Assembly (NCBI GenBank): GCA_001805445.1
Contig: MHGF01000009.1
Location: 1 to 53,496 of the forward strand
Length of the DNA stretch: 53,496 nt
Reading direction: 5' to 3'
Source of the DNA: Omnitrophica WOR_2 bacterium GWF2_43_52
GTDB taxonomy: Bacteria; Omnitrophota; Gorgyraeia; Gygaellales; UBA12090
The notes beneath the pieces are model-generated. The model was not told the DNA's origin and made no database searches. It was given only the letters and a program-made list of their open reading frames with translations. Of this stretch, positions 34,720 to 43,140 are shown piece by piece. Each line of letters opens with the position of its first letter. The first letter of the stretch is position 1. Made by a program: the position numbers and the translations under genes.

Positions 34720-36151
34720 GCGCCCCAAGATACTTTGCGTGGATGATGAGCCTAAGAATTTGAAGCTCCTGGAGGCAATTCTTTCTCCAATAGGCTATGA
34801 GGTGATTTTTGCCGAGAGTGGCAATAGCGCGCTGGAATCGGTAGGCAGGCAACAGCCGGACATTATTCTTTTAGATATTATGCTCCCCGGGATGTCCGGG
34901 TATGAGGTCCTGGAGAAACTGCGTTTAGATAAAAACTTCCGCCTTATCCCGGTAGTTATGATTACCGCCTTGCATGAAATGCAGGACCGCCTAAGGGCCA
35001 TAAACGCCGGCTGCGACGATTTCATCTCTAAGCCTTTTGACAAGAATGAGGTTTTGGCTAGAGTGAAGGCGCTTTTAAAGATTAGTTACTACCGTTCCCT
35101 CTTAGATGAAAAGGAAAAATTTGAGAATGTGATTGAAAATATTGAGGATGGCATCGTGGTGCTGGATAATTCTTATAAGATTGTTCGCGCCAATAAAAAG
35201 GCAAAGGCATTACTGTCTTTGCTTGAGTCCGATTGCAGTGCTGATTTCTTTGTCTGCTTGAAAAAGTATGCTATTCGTTATCCGGGAGATTTAAGCCTGG
35301 ATTTAAAGGCGGGGCCGCTTGTCTTTGATATTGAGAGGCCGCCGACGGAAAATTTTAAATCTCTCATCGTGGAAGCCCATTCAAACCCCATAGTAAACCC
35401 CGCGGGAGAAATTGGCGATATCCTTTTAACCTTGCATGATGTCAGCGCTGTTAGAGGAGAGGAAAGGCTTAAACAGGATTTTCTCAGCCTTATTTCTCAT
35501 AAATTACGCACCCCTGTCTCTATAATTACGCAGGATGCCCTAATACTGCAAGAGGGTATGTCTGTTAAAGCAGGAGAAGATGCCAAGAAGCTTGTTGACG
35601 CGATAGCCAGGAATAGTTCTCGCCTGACAGACTTAGTTGAGAATTTGCTTAGTTTTACCGCTATAAATAGCGCTAACTTAAATTCTCCTCAAGAGCCTTT
35701 AGAGATATCTGCGTATTTACCGAAGATAGCGCAAGAGACAGTAAAAAGAGCGAAAGAAAAGAAGGTTGAACTTAAGATAGATTGCCCTGTAAAAGGCATA
35801 ACGATAAATATGTATAGGGTTTATTTTAACCAGTTAATAGGCAATCTTATTGATAATGCCATTAAGTTTAACGATAAAGACACAGTAAATATTAATATAT
35901 GCGTTACGGCAGGCGATGGTAAAATCAAGATATCAATTCAAGATAACGGCCCGGGCATCCCTTTTGAAGAACAGAAGAAGATTTTTGAAAAATTCTACCA
36001 GATAGAAAAATATTATACAGGGCAGGTAAAAGGCGCTGGGCTAGGTTTGGCTTTAGCCAAGCGCATAGCAGAGGCCTATGGCGGCAGTATAGAAGTAAAC
36101 TCAGATATCGGCAGGGGCGCGAAGTTCACCGTTTCCCTTCCCTTCTCCTGA
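34706..36151 (+). CDS. Receiver-histidine kinase hybrid
   Basis: 481 residues: receiver domain (CVDDEP, IILLDIMLPG, ISKPFD) at 1-125, a PAS-like middle (about 145-240, IVVLDNSYKIVRAN), then HisKA (FLSLISHKLRTPVSI) and an ATPase domain (NLIDNAIKF, DNGPGIP, GAGLGLALAK). As a cytoplasmic REC-kinase it could be a second step in a relay with the two genes upstream. No DNA-binding output is encoded here. Confidence 0.88.
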   Translation: MPSDRRPKILCVDDEPKNLKLLEAILSPIGYEVIFAESGNSALESVGRQQPDIILLDIMLPGMSGYEVLEKLRLDKNFRLIPVVMITALHEMQDRLRAINAGCDDFISKPFDKNEVLARVKALLKISYYRSLLDEKEKFENVIENIEDGIVVLDNSYKIVRANKKAKALLSLLESDCSADFFVCLKKYAIRYPGDLSLDLKAGPLVFDIERPPTENFKSLIVEAHSNPIVNPAGEIGDILLTLHDVSAVRGEERLKQDFLSLISHKLRTPVSIITQDALILQEGMSVKAGEDAKKLVDAIARNSSRLTDLVENLLSFTAINSANLNSPQEPLEISAYLPKIAQETVKRAKEKKVELKIDCPVKGITINMYRVYFNQLIGNLIDNAIKFNDKDTVNINICVTAGDGKIKISIQDNGPGIPFEEQKKIFEKFYQIEKYYTGQVKGAGLGLALAKRIAEAYGGSIEVNSDIGRGAKFTVSLPFS

Positions 36152-36189
36152 AAAGATTTATACAGACAGAAATCTATGAGGTTAAGATA

Positions 36190-38181
36190 ATGATAAAAGC
36201 AAGATATATCCTGCCGATAATCGCCGCTGGCGTGATATTGCGCGTTTGCGGCAATGGCTTTGCCCAGCCGCTTACTGGTAAATGCGGGGATGGTATATGT
36301 GATGATTTTGAAAAGGCGCATTCAAATCTGTGCCCGCAGGATTGCGCTCCTGGAAAATCAACAGAATCTTCAGGCAGTCAGTGGTCGCCCGCGGCGCCTA
36401 TTGGCAGATGCGGGGATGCTGCCTGCGATAACTTTGAAAAAGCTAATCCGAACGCCTGTCCAGAGGATTGCGGAGGTGAAAACACAGAAGTTATTGAAAG
36501 TAAAGGATTATATCAATGCCCGCAATATGCCCCGCCCGCGCCGTCTTTCTATGAAAATTGCCGAAAACAAGGAGGAACCGTAACGCCAGGAGGCAAAGAC
36601 GACAAGGGATGCCAATCGCCTCCGCAATGCGTTTTGCCCGGAAAATCAACAGAATCTTCAGGCAGTCAGGGGTCGCCCGCGGCGCCAATCGGCAAATGCG
36701 GAGATAATGTCTGTGACAATTTTGAAAAAGCTAATCCATTCGCCTGTCCCAAGGATTGCCTATCAGCAGGAGAAACCCCTGTTGCCGCGGAAGAGCCTGA
36801 AAATATATCCTTGGGAAATGAAGATTCTCCTTTTGGGTTTCATCCGGCCATACCTTTTGGAATGGCCAAAGATATGGGGGTGCAATGGACCCGCGGAGCA
36901 GAGGCTCCTTATATATTCTGGGATTTAGTTGACCCTAAGATGAAAGGCATAGCGGAGAATTTTCAATGGAAAAGTTTCGCAAAGCGGCCGGATGGCGGAG
37001 AGGTTTTCACTGATTTTGATAATCTGTTCTCGGCTAAAAGGGCAGGGTTATATACGTTGCATAACATTGACATTCAAGGGGCCGCGTCCGGAAGAAGCTA
37101 TTTTAAATCCGGCTCTTGGCTTCCGGCAAATGAGGAGGCGTATAGGGCATTTGTCAAGGAGGCGGTTAAACGCTATTCCTTCATAAAGTATTGGCAGGTA
37201 GGAAACGAACCTAATTTAAAAGTAGCCGCCCTTGGATATGCCGGCTTTCAGCGGATTACCTATGAGGCGATAAAAGAGGCTAATCCCGATGCCCGAGTAT
37301 TAATCGCTGGGCTGGCGGGCAATATGGATATGGAGTCCATAAATGATACCAGCTATGAATCAATCCTTAAAGACTTAGGTGGAAAATATATTGACATATT
37401 TGATATCCATTTTTACGGTGATGCCAAAGGCGGGTCATTAAAATTCAAAGGCCCAAACGGAGGGGAAACGCGTTTATTGGGCTATCGCGATTTTAAGGCG
37501 GTATACGAATATTACCGCGGGATTCTGGATAAAAACGGTTTTTCTGATGTGCCTATCTGGATAACGGAAATGAGCACCCCCAGCGGGACATCTTATTTTG
37601 GCCCCATTACCTTGGTTCAGACGGAGGCGGAACAGGCCGGGGATATGCTTAAGCGCTATGTTTATCCGCTTTTTCTGGGGGTAAAAAAAATATTCTGGGC
37701 CTTTAGCGTTATGGAAGGTTTTGGCGAATGGGATGATGATTATTTTGACCACACCGGGCTTGTCTACGGCAATAGGGATGGGGTGCATCGCGCCGGAGAG
37801 AAGAAATTCGGATATTATGCCTATAAATTGATGGCGGAAAAGCTGGAAGGCAGTGATTGGGCTAAGACAGAGGCAGTGAAAGAGGATGCTGCCAATCATA
37901 TTTATGCCTATAGGTTTATCAAGGGGGATGAGAAAATACTTGTTGCCTGGTGGGATTATTTCGCGGATGGCTCTTATCCTGAGGAGAAAAAGAAGCAGCT
38001 GGTATTAAATGGAATAGATGCCGCTCAGCTAAGAATTACTGAGGCTGTCCCGGGGTTTTCTTCCGGCAGTGAAATAAAAGAAGGCGATTATAAAGAGAGT
38101 TTTGCCAAAGATACGGTAACGGTGGATAACGGTAAGGCGCAGATATGGTTGGGTGAGAATCCGGTGTATATTGAAGAGTAG
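36190..38181 (+). CDS. Secreted clan GH-A glycosidase-like protein with three Cys-rich modules
   Basis: 663 residues with a signal peptide. Three modules near the N-terminus share C-G-D-x2-C-D-x-FEKA-x4-C-P-x-DC (about residues 31-55, 75-100, 175-200), the first two separated by a Ser-rich linker (PGKSTESSGSQ) that also recurs before the third. The body is a TIM-barrel-like domain with YWQVGNEPN (Glu340) and WITEMSTPSG (Glu460), positions expected of the acid/base and nucleophile of clan GH-A. Substrate is not predictable. A DNA-level repeat accompanies the modules. It lies between a kinase cluster and the AsrB-like gene. Confidence 0.72.
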   Translation: MIKARYILPIIAAGVILRVCGNGFAQPLTGKCGDGICDDFEKAHSNLCPQDCAPGKSTESSGSQWSPAAPIGRCGDAACDNFEKANPNACPEDCGGENTEVIESKGLYQCPQYAPPAPSFYENCRKQGGTVTPGGKDDKGCQSPPQCVLPGKSTESSGSQGSPAAPIGKCGDNVCDNFEKANPFACPKDCLSAGETPVAAEEPENISLGNEDSPFGFHPAIPFGMAKDMGVQWTRGAEAPYIFWDLVDPKMKGIAENFQWKSFAKRPDGGEVFTDFDNLFSAKRAGLYTLHNIDIQGAASGRSYFKSGSWLPANEEAYRAFVKEAVKRYSFIKYWQVGNEPNLKVAALGYAGFQRITYEAIKEANPDARVLIAGLAGNMDMESINDTSYESILKDLGGKYIDIFDIHFYGDAKGGSLKFKGPNGGETRLLGYRDFKAVYEYYRGILDKNGFSDVPIWITEMSTPSGTSYFGPITLVQTEAEQAGDMLKRYVYPLFLGVKKIFWAFSVMEGFGEWDDDYFDHTGLVYGNRDGVHRAGEKKFGYYAYKLMAEKLEGSDWAKTEAVKEDAANHIYAYRFIKGDEKILVAWWDYFADGSYPEEKKKQLVLNGIDAAQLRITEAVPGFSSGSEIKEGDYKESFAKDTVTVDNGKAQIWLGENPVYIEE

Positions 38182-38183
38182 AG

Positions 38184-39008
38184 ATGCATAACGAATATTT
38201 GCCTAAAAAGGCGGCAATTGAAAAGATAGTTGAAGAGTCTGGCGATACCAAGACTTTTACCTTGCGGCTGAAGGATAAATCTGACGGCCTGTTGCGCTAT
38301 AAGCCGGGGCAGTTTTTGATGGTGTCTTTGCCTGGCTATGGCGAGGCCCCGTTTACCTTTGCCTCTTGCCCCAGAAAGGACGGGCGGCTTGAAATCTCGG
38401 TGAGAAGGGTGGGCTCGCTTACGGAGGCTTTGCATAAGCTGAAGGAAAAAGATATTATTGGCGTGCGCGGCCCTTACGGCAATTGGTTTCCTTCGGATAA
38501 AATTAAGGGCAAGGATATTCTTTTTATCGCCGGAGGCTGCGGAATAGCGCCTTTACGTTCGCTTATCCAGTATGTGTTAAAAAACAGAAAAAACTATGGC
38601 AAGGTTGAGGTTATCTATGGCTGCCGCGCGCCAAAAGACATATTTTATAAGGATGAAATAGAGGCATGGGAACAAAGTAAAAATAGCAATGTGCATCTTA
38701 CTGTGGATGAGCCTGATGAGACATGGGGCGGGGCGTGTGGGGTTGTATGCATATTGCTGCCTAAAATTAATGTTAATCCCAAGAAGTCAATGGTATTTTT
38801 ATGCGGGCCTTCAGTAATGATTAAATTTGCTATTAGGGATATAGTAAAGTTAGGATTTAAAGAGCAGAATATCTATGCTTCGCTTGAACGGTATATGAAA
38901 TGCGGTATAGGTAAATGCGGCCACTGCTATGTGAAAGGCAAATACGTCTGCACCGACGGCCCAAACTTTTCCTATACAGAGATGAAAGAATTGGGAATTG
39001 AAAGTTAA
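38184..39008 (+). CDS. AsrB/sulfhydrogenase-gamma-like FAD/NAD(P) and 2Fe-2S protein
   Basis: 274 residues. Ferredoxin-reductase fold: FAD site (YKPGQFLMVSLPG near 48), NAD(P) site (LFIAGGCGIAPLRSLI near 113, FLCGPSVM near 207) and a C-terminal [2Fe-2S] set (KCGIGKCGHCYVKGKYVCTDGP). It exchanges electrons with NAD(P)H and passes them to the beta-type subunit. The expected partner, the AsrA-like gene, is 5.5 kb upstream, separated by the kinase and glycosidase genes. It begins three bases after the glycosidase stop. Confidence 0.85.
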   Translation: MHNEYLPKKAAIEKIVEESGDTKTFTLRLKDKSDGLLRYKPGQFLMVSLPGYGEAPFTFASCPRKDGRLEISVRRVGSLTEALHKLKEKDIIGVRGPYGNWFPSDKIKGKDILFIAGGCGIAPLRSLIQYVLKNRKNYGKVEVIYGCRAPKDIFYKDEIEAWEQSKNSNVHLTVDEPDETWGGACGVVCILLPKINVNPKKSMVFLCGPSVMIKFAIRDIVKLGFKEQNIYASLERYMKCGIGKCGHCYVKGKYVCTDGPNFSYTEMKELGIES

Positions 39009-39043
39009 TGTCTGGCACCAAACAGGCTTTCAGTGCCTGGCAT
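39008..39043. repeat. 36-bp REP-like element, TGTCTGGCACC type, copy 1
   Basis: ATGTCTGGCACC at the left and GTGCCTGGCAT at the right form an imperfect hairpin. It lies between the AsrB-like stop and the mobB ATG at 39054. The copy at 44313 is also 36 bp and also directly precedes a gene. Confidence 0.75.
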
Positions 39044-39053
39044 TGAGATTGGG

Positions 39054-39530
39054 ATGAAAATAGTCATTGTTTCAGGCTCGCATAGCGGAGTGGGGAAAAC
39101 GAAGGTGGCAGAGGTTTTGCTTAGGCTTCTTGAAGGTTGGTCGGCGCTTAAGGTTACGGTTACCCACCGTGGAAGAGAATGTCCGGTGCGTAAGGAAAGT
39201 GATTGCCATACCTGCGATGAATTAAAGGATGATTTTTCGATAATAGATAATAAGAAAATTATTGAAATCAAAGGCAAAGATACGGCGCGGCTTAAAGAGG
39301 CAGGCGCCCGGAAGGTACTTTGGTTAAAGGCAAGGCCGCATGCGTTAAGAGAGGGGTTAAGAAAAGCTATTCCGTTATTCAAAATGGCGAAAGGCTTGAT
39401 TATAGAAAGTAATAGCGCCCTAAAATACATAAAACCCGATGTGGCAATCCTTGTGAAAAATAAAAACTCACTTCTAAAACCATCAGCTAAAAAGATATTA
39501 AATAAGATAGATTTAGTGGTTACCTTGTGA
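39054..39530 (+). CDS. mobB: Molybdopterin-guanine dinucleotide accessory GTPase MobB
   Basis: 158 residues from ATG 39054 (the upstream GTG 39033 is inside a repeat). P-loop VSGSHSGVGKTKVAE near residue 6, a hydrophobic strand with WLKARPHAL near 95 and a LIIESNSALKYIKPD segment near 120 match MobB. It aids MobA in GMP attachment. It is immediately upstream of the moaA leader, and the candidate moaA promoter overlaps its 3' end. Confidence 0.75.
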   Translation: MKIVIVSGSHSGVGKTKVAEVLLRLLEGWSALKVTVTHRGRECPVRKESDCHTCDELKDDFSIIDNKKIIEIKGKDTARLKEAGARKVLWLKARPHALREGLRKAIPLFKMAKGLIIESNSALKYIKPDVAILVKNKNSLLKPSAKKILNKIDLVVTL

Positions 39531-39536
39531 TATAAT
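39531..39536 (+). promoter_or_regulatory. Candidate extended -10 promoter for the moaA leader
   Basis: TGATATAAT gives a perfect TATAAT with an upstream TG. The -35 region is weak. A start near 39542 would place the transcript's first bases at the closing stem of the predicted leader RNA. Confidence 0.45.
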
Positions 39537-39540
39537 AAAA

Positions 39541-39730
39541 ATACTCCGAGCCTGTAAGCCTACGTCAGAAGTTGACATGGTTTAGTGGCCGATTCCCTTG
39601 AATGGGAAACTGTTCTCAAAGAGAACCGAAGGGTAGAGGAAGAAATGACTCTGCCTCCCTTGTTTTGGAAAGGAGTAAGCTTGAGTCGTAAGCCAACTTT
39701 CCAAATATGCGGGAAGTTGGCTTTTTTAAT
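39541..39730 (+). ncRNA. Riboswitch-like attenuator upstream of moaA (candidate Moco RNA)
   Basis: About 190 bases of folded leader. TACTCC (39542) pairs with GGAGTA (39672) to close a multi-branched region holding hairpins TTCCC/GGGAA, GTTCTC/GAGAAC and AAGGG-GAG/CTC-CCCTT. It is followed by an intrinsic terminator at 39690-39730 (AAGCCAACTT/AAGTTGGCTT then six T). The layout, aptamer-like domain then terminator then moaA, and the gene's role suggest the molybdenum-cofactor riboswitch class, but I could not align it to the known consensus. Confidence 0.6.
39690..39730 (+). terminator. Intrinsic terminator in the moaA leader
   Basis: AAGCCAACTT pairs perfectly with AAGTTGGCTT around 14 bases and is followed by a T-tract. 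It lies 45 bases before the moaA start, which implies premature termination as a control point. Confidence 0.85.
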
Positions 39731-39773
39731 TTACCCGCTTTATGCCCCAGGGGTTAAAGCGATTTGGAGAAAA

Positions 39774-40817
39774 ATGATAGATAGTTTTGGGAGAGAAATA
39801 GATTATTTACGCATATCGGTTACCGACAGGTGCAACTTGCGCTGTGTCTATTGCATGCCCGCGCACGGCATTATTCATAAACAGCCAAGCGATATATTAA
39901 GTTTTGAGCAGATTTATAGCATTGTTAAGGCAGCTGTTGGGTTAGGCATCCGGAAGGTGAGGATTACCGGAGGCGAACCTTTGGTAAGGAAGGATTTGCC
40001 TGCTCTTATCGCGGAACTTAAAACTATTAACGGGTTAAAAGAAATTTGCCTTACGACTAATGGGATATACTTGAGTGAATACGCCTTGGCCATTAAGGAG
40101 GCTGGATTAGATAGGATAAACATCAGTTTAGACAGCCTGAATAAGGAAAAATTCAGGAAAATAACCCAGGGTGGAAATCTGGAAATGGTGCTATCGGGTA
40201 TTGACCGCGCTTTAGCGGCTGGACTTGCCCCTCTTAAAATTAATAATGTGCTGCTCAAAGATTTTAATACCGATGAAATTGCGGATTTCGCTAATTTAAC
40301 CAAGGCGAGGCCGCTTCATGTGAGGTTTATTGAATATATGCCTACAGGTTTGCACGGTTTTTGCGCGGATGTATTAGGTTTAGGCCATGGCTCGTATGAT
40401 GATATTTTTCTTAGCGCGCAGGAAGCAAAAAATATCTGTAGGAGTGTGGGTGAGCTTGAGCCAGTTGAGCAGGGAACTGCGGACACTGCTGAGGTTTTTA
40501 AAATCAGAGGATTCTTAGGGAGCGTGGGATTTATTTCTCCGATAAGCCGGCCGTTTTGCGCTTCTTGTAACAAATTAAGGCTAACCTCTGAGGGCCGCCT
40601 AAGGAATTGCCTGCATTCATCAAAGACTATTGACCTTAAAAAGGCTTTCGCCAATAATAATTCTCAGGATGAATTAGCCGCGCTTATTCAGGAAGCAATC
40701 AGTCTAAAACCCGAATTCCATAATTTGCCGGGGCATCATAAGGATGAAAAAAATAATCCGCTTGTTCCGATAGGGCTTGAGGCTGAAAATTTCAGCATGT
40801 GTCAGATTGGGGGGTAA
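39774..40817 (+). CDS. moaA: GTP 3',8-cyclase MoaA
   Basis: 347 residues from ATG 39774, after GGAGAAAA; an upstream in-frame GTG at 39585 is inside the leader RNA and rejected. Radical SAM site C20-x3-C24-x2-C27 (CNLRCVYC), RITGGEPLVRKD near 65, NISLDSL near 120 and the C-terminal cluster motif FCASCNKLRLTSEGRLRNCL; it ends in GG as active MoaA proteins do. It converts GTP to the first molybdopterin intermediate. Slightly longer than usual. Confidence 0.93.
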   Translation: MIDSFGREIDYLRISVTDRCNLRCVYCMPAHGIIHKQPSDILSFEQIYSIVKAAVGLGIRKVRITGGEPLVRKDLPALIAELKTINGLKEICLTTNGIYLSEYALAIKEAGLDRINISLDSLNKEKFRKITQGGNLEMVLSGIDRALAAGLAPLKINNVLLKDFNTDEIADFANLTKARPLHVRFIEYMPTGLHGFCADVLGLGHGSYDDIFLSAQEAKNICRSVGELEPVEQGTADTAEVFKIRGFLGSVGFISPISRPFCASCNKLRLTSEGRLRNCLHSSKTIDLKKAFANNNSQDELAALIQEAISLKPEFHNLPGHHKDEKNNPLVPIGLEAENFSMCQIGG

Positions 40818-40839
40818 AAAAAGTCGAGTGAGGTAGTAA

Positions 40840-41013
40840 CATGTTAACAGCGCTTGCCTGCCGCAGGCAGGGATATCAGGGTATCTGGGAATTGGGATTT
40901 GGGGATTGGGAAATCGGGAAATTAGGGAAAACCCGATATTTTGTTTTCAGTATCCTGATATCCTAATCACCAGATCCTAATCCCCCGATCACCTAATCCC
41001 CGCAGTTAACATG
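40840..41013. repeat. Inverted-repeat element made of 7-base GGGAATT-type units
   Basis: Ends CATGTTAAC and GTTAACATG bracket a left half of degenerate GGGAATT/GGGATTT/GGGGATT heptads and a right half of their complements (CCTAATC, AATCCCC), so it can form a long hairpin. It fills the gap between moaA and the DUF981 gene; a 15-bp-type palindrome CCTGCCGCAGG is at 40857. Confidence 0.75.
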
Positions 41014-41047
41014 CTTAATTACATATATTATACGAGGAGAGGTGACT

Positions 41048-41617
41048 ATGTTTATTGATTATGTGCCGCTTATGCTGGTTAATATGGCCGCGGGGTTATT
41101 TTTACTGGCCTGCTGTCTGATGAAAGGCTTTGAAGCTGTTCCGGATAAGCCGTGGGCAACAGGCTTTTTGATGCCGGCATTGATTGCCTTGGGTTGCGGG
41201 TTTCATATGATATTTAACTGGCCATTACCGGGCAGTTACAATGTCGCTTTTGGCGAGATGTCTGTTCTTTTGGGGATTTTATTTCTTGGGGCAAGCCTTT
41301 CCGTGGCAAAAGGGTGGGATTTAGGCCCGGTGATTATGTATGGTTTTTTCGCCGGCCTTGCGGCCATTGTCATTGGTATACGAATATTTATCTTGGGGAT
41401 GACCAGAGAACCGTTACTTTCCGGAATCGGGTTTGTCCTGACAGGCCTCAGCGGTGTCACTATCCCGCTTCTGTATATTGTGCGAAAACAGGCGTTACGC
41501 TGGCTGATTATACTTTTTTTAATAAGCGCAAGCCTTATATGGCTGCGCACAGGGTATATGGCATTTTGGAGCCATTTAAGCGATTTGTCTAAGTGGGCTC
41601 CTCTAACAATGAGGTGA
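41048..41617 (+). CDS. DUF981 family membrane protein
   Basis: 189 residues, five to six hydrophobic helices. Matches the DUF981 pattern: MFIDYVPLMLVNMAAGLFLLA, FNWPLPGSYNVAFGEMSVLLG and the LLSGIGFVLTGLSGV helix. Function of the family is not known to me. The ATG at 41048 follows GAGGAGAGG. It is followed within four bases by a CMD-type protein gene. Confidence 0.82.
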   Translation: MFIDYVPLMLVNMAAGLFLLACCLMKGFEAVPDKPWATGFLMPALIALGCGFHMIFNWPLPGSYNVAFGEMSVLLGILFLGASLSVAKGWDLGPVIMYGFFAGLAAIVIGIRIFILGMTREPLLSGIGFVLTGLSGVTIPLLYIVRKQALRWLIILFLISASLIWLRTGYMAFWSHLSDLSKWAPLTMR

Positions 41618-41621
41618 AATA

Positions 41622-41951
41622 ATGAATAAAGAACTTCCGGAATTTTTGCAAGAAGTAATCAAGAAATATCCCGGGCTATGGGAAAGTTACGAAGGCTTAG
41701 GAAGGGCTGTTGCCTCGGTTGAGGGGCTGGATGAACGCAGTCAAAGATTAGTCAAACTGGGTATTGCTATTGGCGCGAAGATGGAGGGGGCGGTGCATTC
41801 CCATACGCGTAAATGTAAAAAGGCAGGGATCGCTGATAAAGAGATCTATCATTGCGCGTTACTCGGTATTACTACTATCGGCTGGCCTTCGGCAATGGCG
41901 GCGTTATCCTGGATTAACGATATCCTTAAATCCCTGAAGATAAAAAAGTAA
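41622..41951 (+). CDS. Carboxymuconolactone-decarboxylase/AhpD-like protein
   Basis: 109 residues. CMD family alpha-helical fold with LDERSQRLVKLGIAIGAKMEGAVHSH and ALLGITTIGWPSAM. The catalytic C-x2-C pair of AhpD peroxidases is not present; the family here probably acts as an oxidoreductase or lactone-type enzyme of unknown substrate. It is tightly linked to the DUF981 gene. Confidence 0.82.
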   Translation: MNKELPEFLQEVIKKYPGLWESYEGLGRAVASVEGLDERSQRLVKLGIAIGAKMEGAVHSHTRKCKKAGIADKEIYHCALLGITTIGWPSAMAALSWINDILKSLKIKK

Positions 41952-41960
41952 TTTTTTGCT

Positions 41961-42671
41961 ATGGCAATCGTAGTTGCTTCATCGAGTGTCATCAGGAAAT
42001 TTTTCTCTAACATACCGAAGACCTATGAGGTAATAAACCATATTATTACCTTAGGTTTGGATGTTCTTTGGCGCAAAAAGGCGGCACGTATAGCTTCATC
42101 CGGAGGAGGCGAAACGTGGCTTGATGTCTGTAGCGGCACAGGGGATATGGCTTATGCGCTTGCGCGCGTAGCGAGGCCGGACACAAAAATTGTCGCGGTA
42201 GATTTTTGTTTACCGATGCTTTCTCAGGCGGCAAAGAAGCCCGGCCATTCCAGAATTTTTTTTTGTGTTTCTGAGGCGGGCAGCCTGCCTTTTGCCGCTA
42301 ACACCTTTGATGTTGTTACTATTTCGTTTGCCACGAGAAACCTTAATACCACTCAGGATATATTACTTGAGCGTTTTCGCGAATTTTACCGCGTCCTGAA
42401 GCCTTCGGGCAGGTTTGTTAATCTTGAAACCAGCCAGCCGACATCAGCGTTGTTTAGAAAAATGGTTCATGGATACATAGGCCTTATGGTTAAGCCTGTT
42501 GGATACCTGATTTCAGGCTCAAAAGCAGCGTATGGGTATCTTTCGTATACGATCCCGCGTTTTTTTAACGCTGAGGAATTAGCGGAGATTATGTATCTGG
42601 CGGGATTTAAAAAAGTTAATGTTACTCTTCTTAGCTTTGGTATTGCCGCGGTGCATACCGCGATAAAATAG
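41961..42671 (+). CDS. UbiE/MenG-type quinone methyltransferase
   Basis: 236 residues, class I SAM-dependent methyltransferase. IRKFFSNIPKTYEVINHIITLGLDVLWR is the UbiE/MenG start, then WLDVCSGTGDMAYAL (SAM motif I), TISFATRNL and RVLKPSGRFVNLE. It would methylate a demethyl-quinone, giving menaquinone for the membrane subunits encoded here. The start codon has no clear ribosome binding site. Confidence 0.85.
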   Translation: MAIVVASSSVIRKFFSNIPKTYEVINHIITLGLDVLWRKKAARIASSGGGETWLDVCSGTGDMAYALARVARPDTKIVAVDFCLPMLSQAAKKPGHSRIFFCVSEAGSLPFAANTFDVVTISFATRNLNTTQDILLERFREFYRVLKPSGRFVNLETSQPTSALFRKMVHGYIGLMVKPVGYLISGSKAAYGYLSYTIPRFFNAEELAEIMYLAGFKKVNVTLLSFGIAAVHTAIK

Positions 42672-42705
42672 AGGCGCGAACGCGCATAAATTTTGGGGTG
42701 CTGCA

Positions 42706-43140
42706 ATGCAAATGATAGATATATCTTTTAAACAGGTAACTGAAAGAACAGCTGTGGTTGAGGGGACAGTGTATCTTAACCCGGATGTTGTAAAGTTAAT
42801 TAAAAATAATAAGATTCCTAAAGGAAATGTCCTTGAGGCAGCGCGAGTTGCCGGCATACTCGCTGCTAAGAGAACTCCTGAAATAATTCCGCTTTGTCAT
42901 CCTGTTCTTATAACCTTTGCGGCCATAGAGTTTAGCCTGAAGAGTAAAGGAGTAAAAATAACGACGGTCATAAAGGGCGAAGCCAAAACAGGTTTTGAAA
43001 TGGAAGCACTTACCGCAACTTCAGTAGCAGCGTTAACCATTTATGATATGTGTAAACCGCTGGATAAGGATATTGTTATTTCCGAAATAAAACTTCTAAA
43101 GAAAACTGGTGGAAAGAGTGGAACGTATATCAGAAAATAA
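42706..43140 (+). CDS. moaC: Cyclic pyranopterin monophosphate synthase MoaC
   Basis: 144 residues. MoaC closes the pyranopterin ring after MoaA. MIDISFKQVTERTAVVEG at the start, RVAGILAAKRTPEIIPLCHP near 45 and the EALTATSVAALTIYDMCKPLD core near 105 are diagnostic. The next gene overlaps its 3' end by 32 bases, and a heptad repeat begins two bases after its stop. Confidence 0.95.
   Translation: MQMIDISFKQVTERTAVVEGTVYLNPDVVKLIKNNKIPKGNVLEAARVAGILAAKRTPEIIPLCHPVLITFAAIEFSLKSKGVKITTVIKGEAKTGFEMEALTATSVAALTIYDMCKPLDKDIVISEIKLLKKTGGKSGTYIRK

Noticed and set aside
39585-39773. N-terminal extension of MoaA from the GTG at 39585
   Set aside because: This stretch forms the leader hairpins and terminator, and the family start (IDSFGREIDYLR) is at 39774.
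40870-41000. Regularly spaced short repeats that might be a CRISPR array
   Set aside because: Units are only 7 bases, degenerate, with no unique spacers; the right half is the complement of the left.
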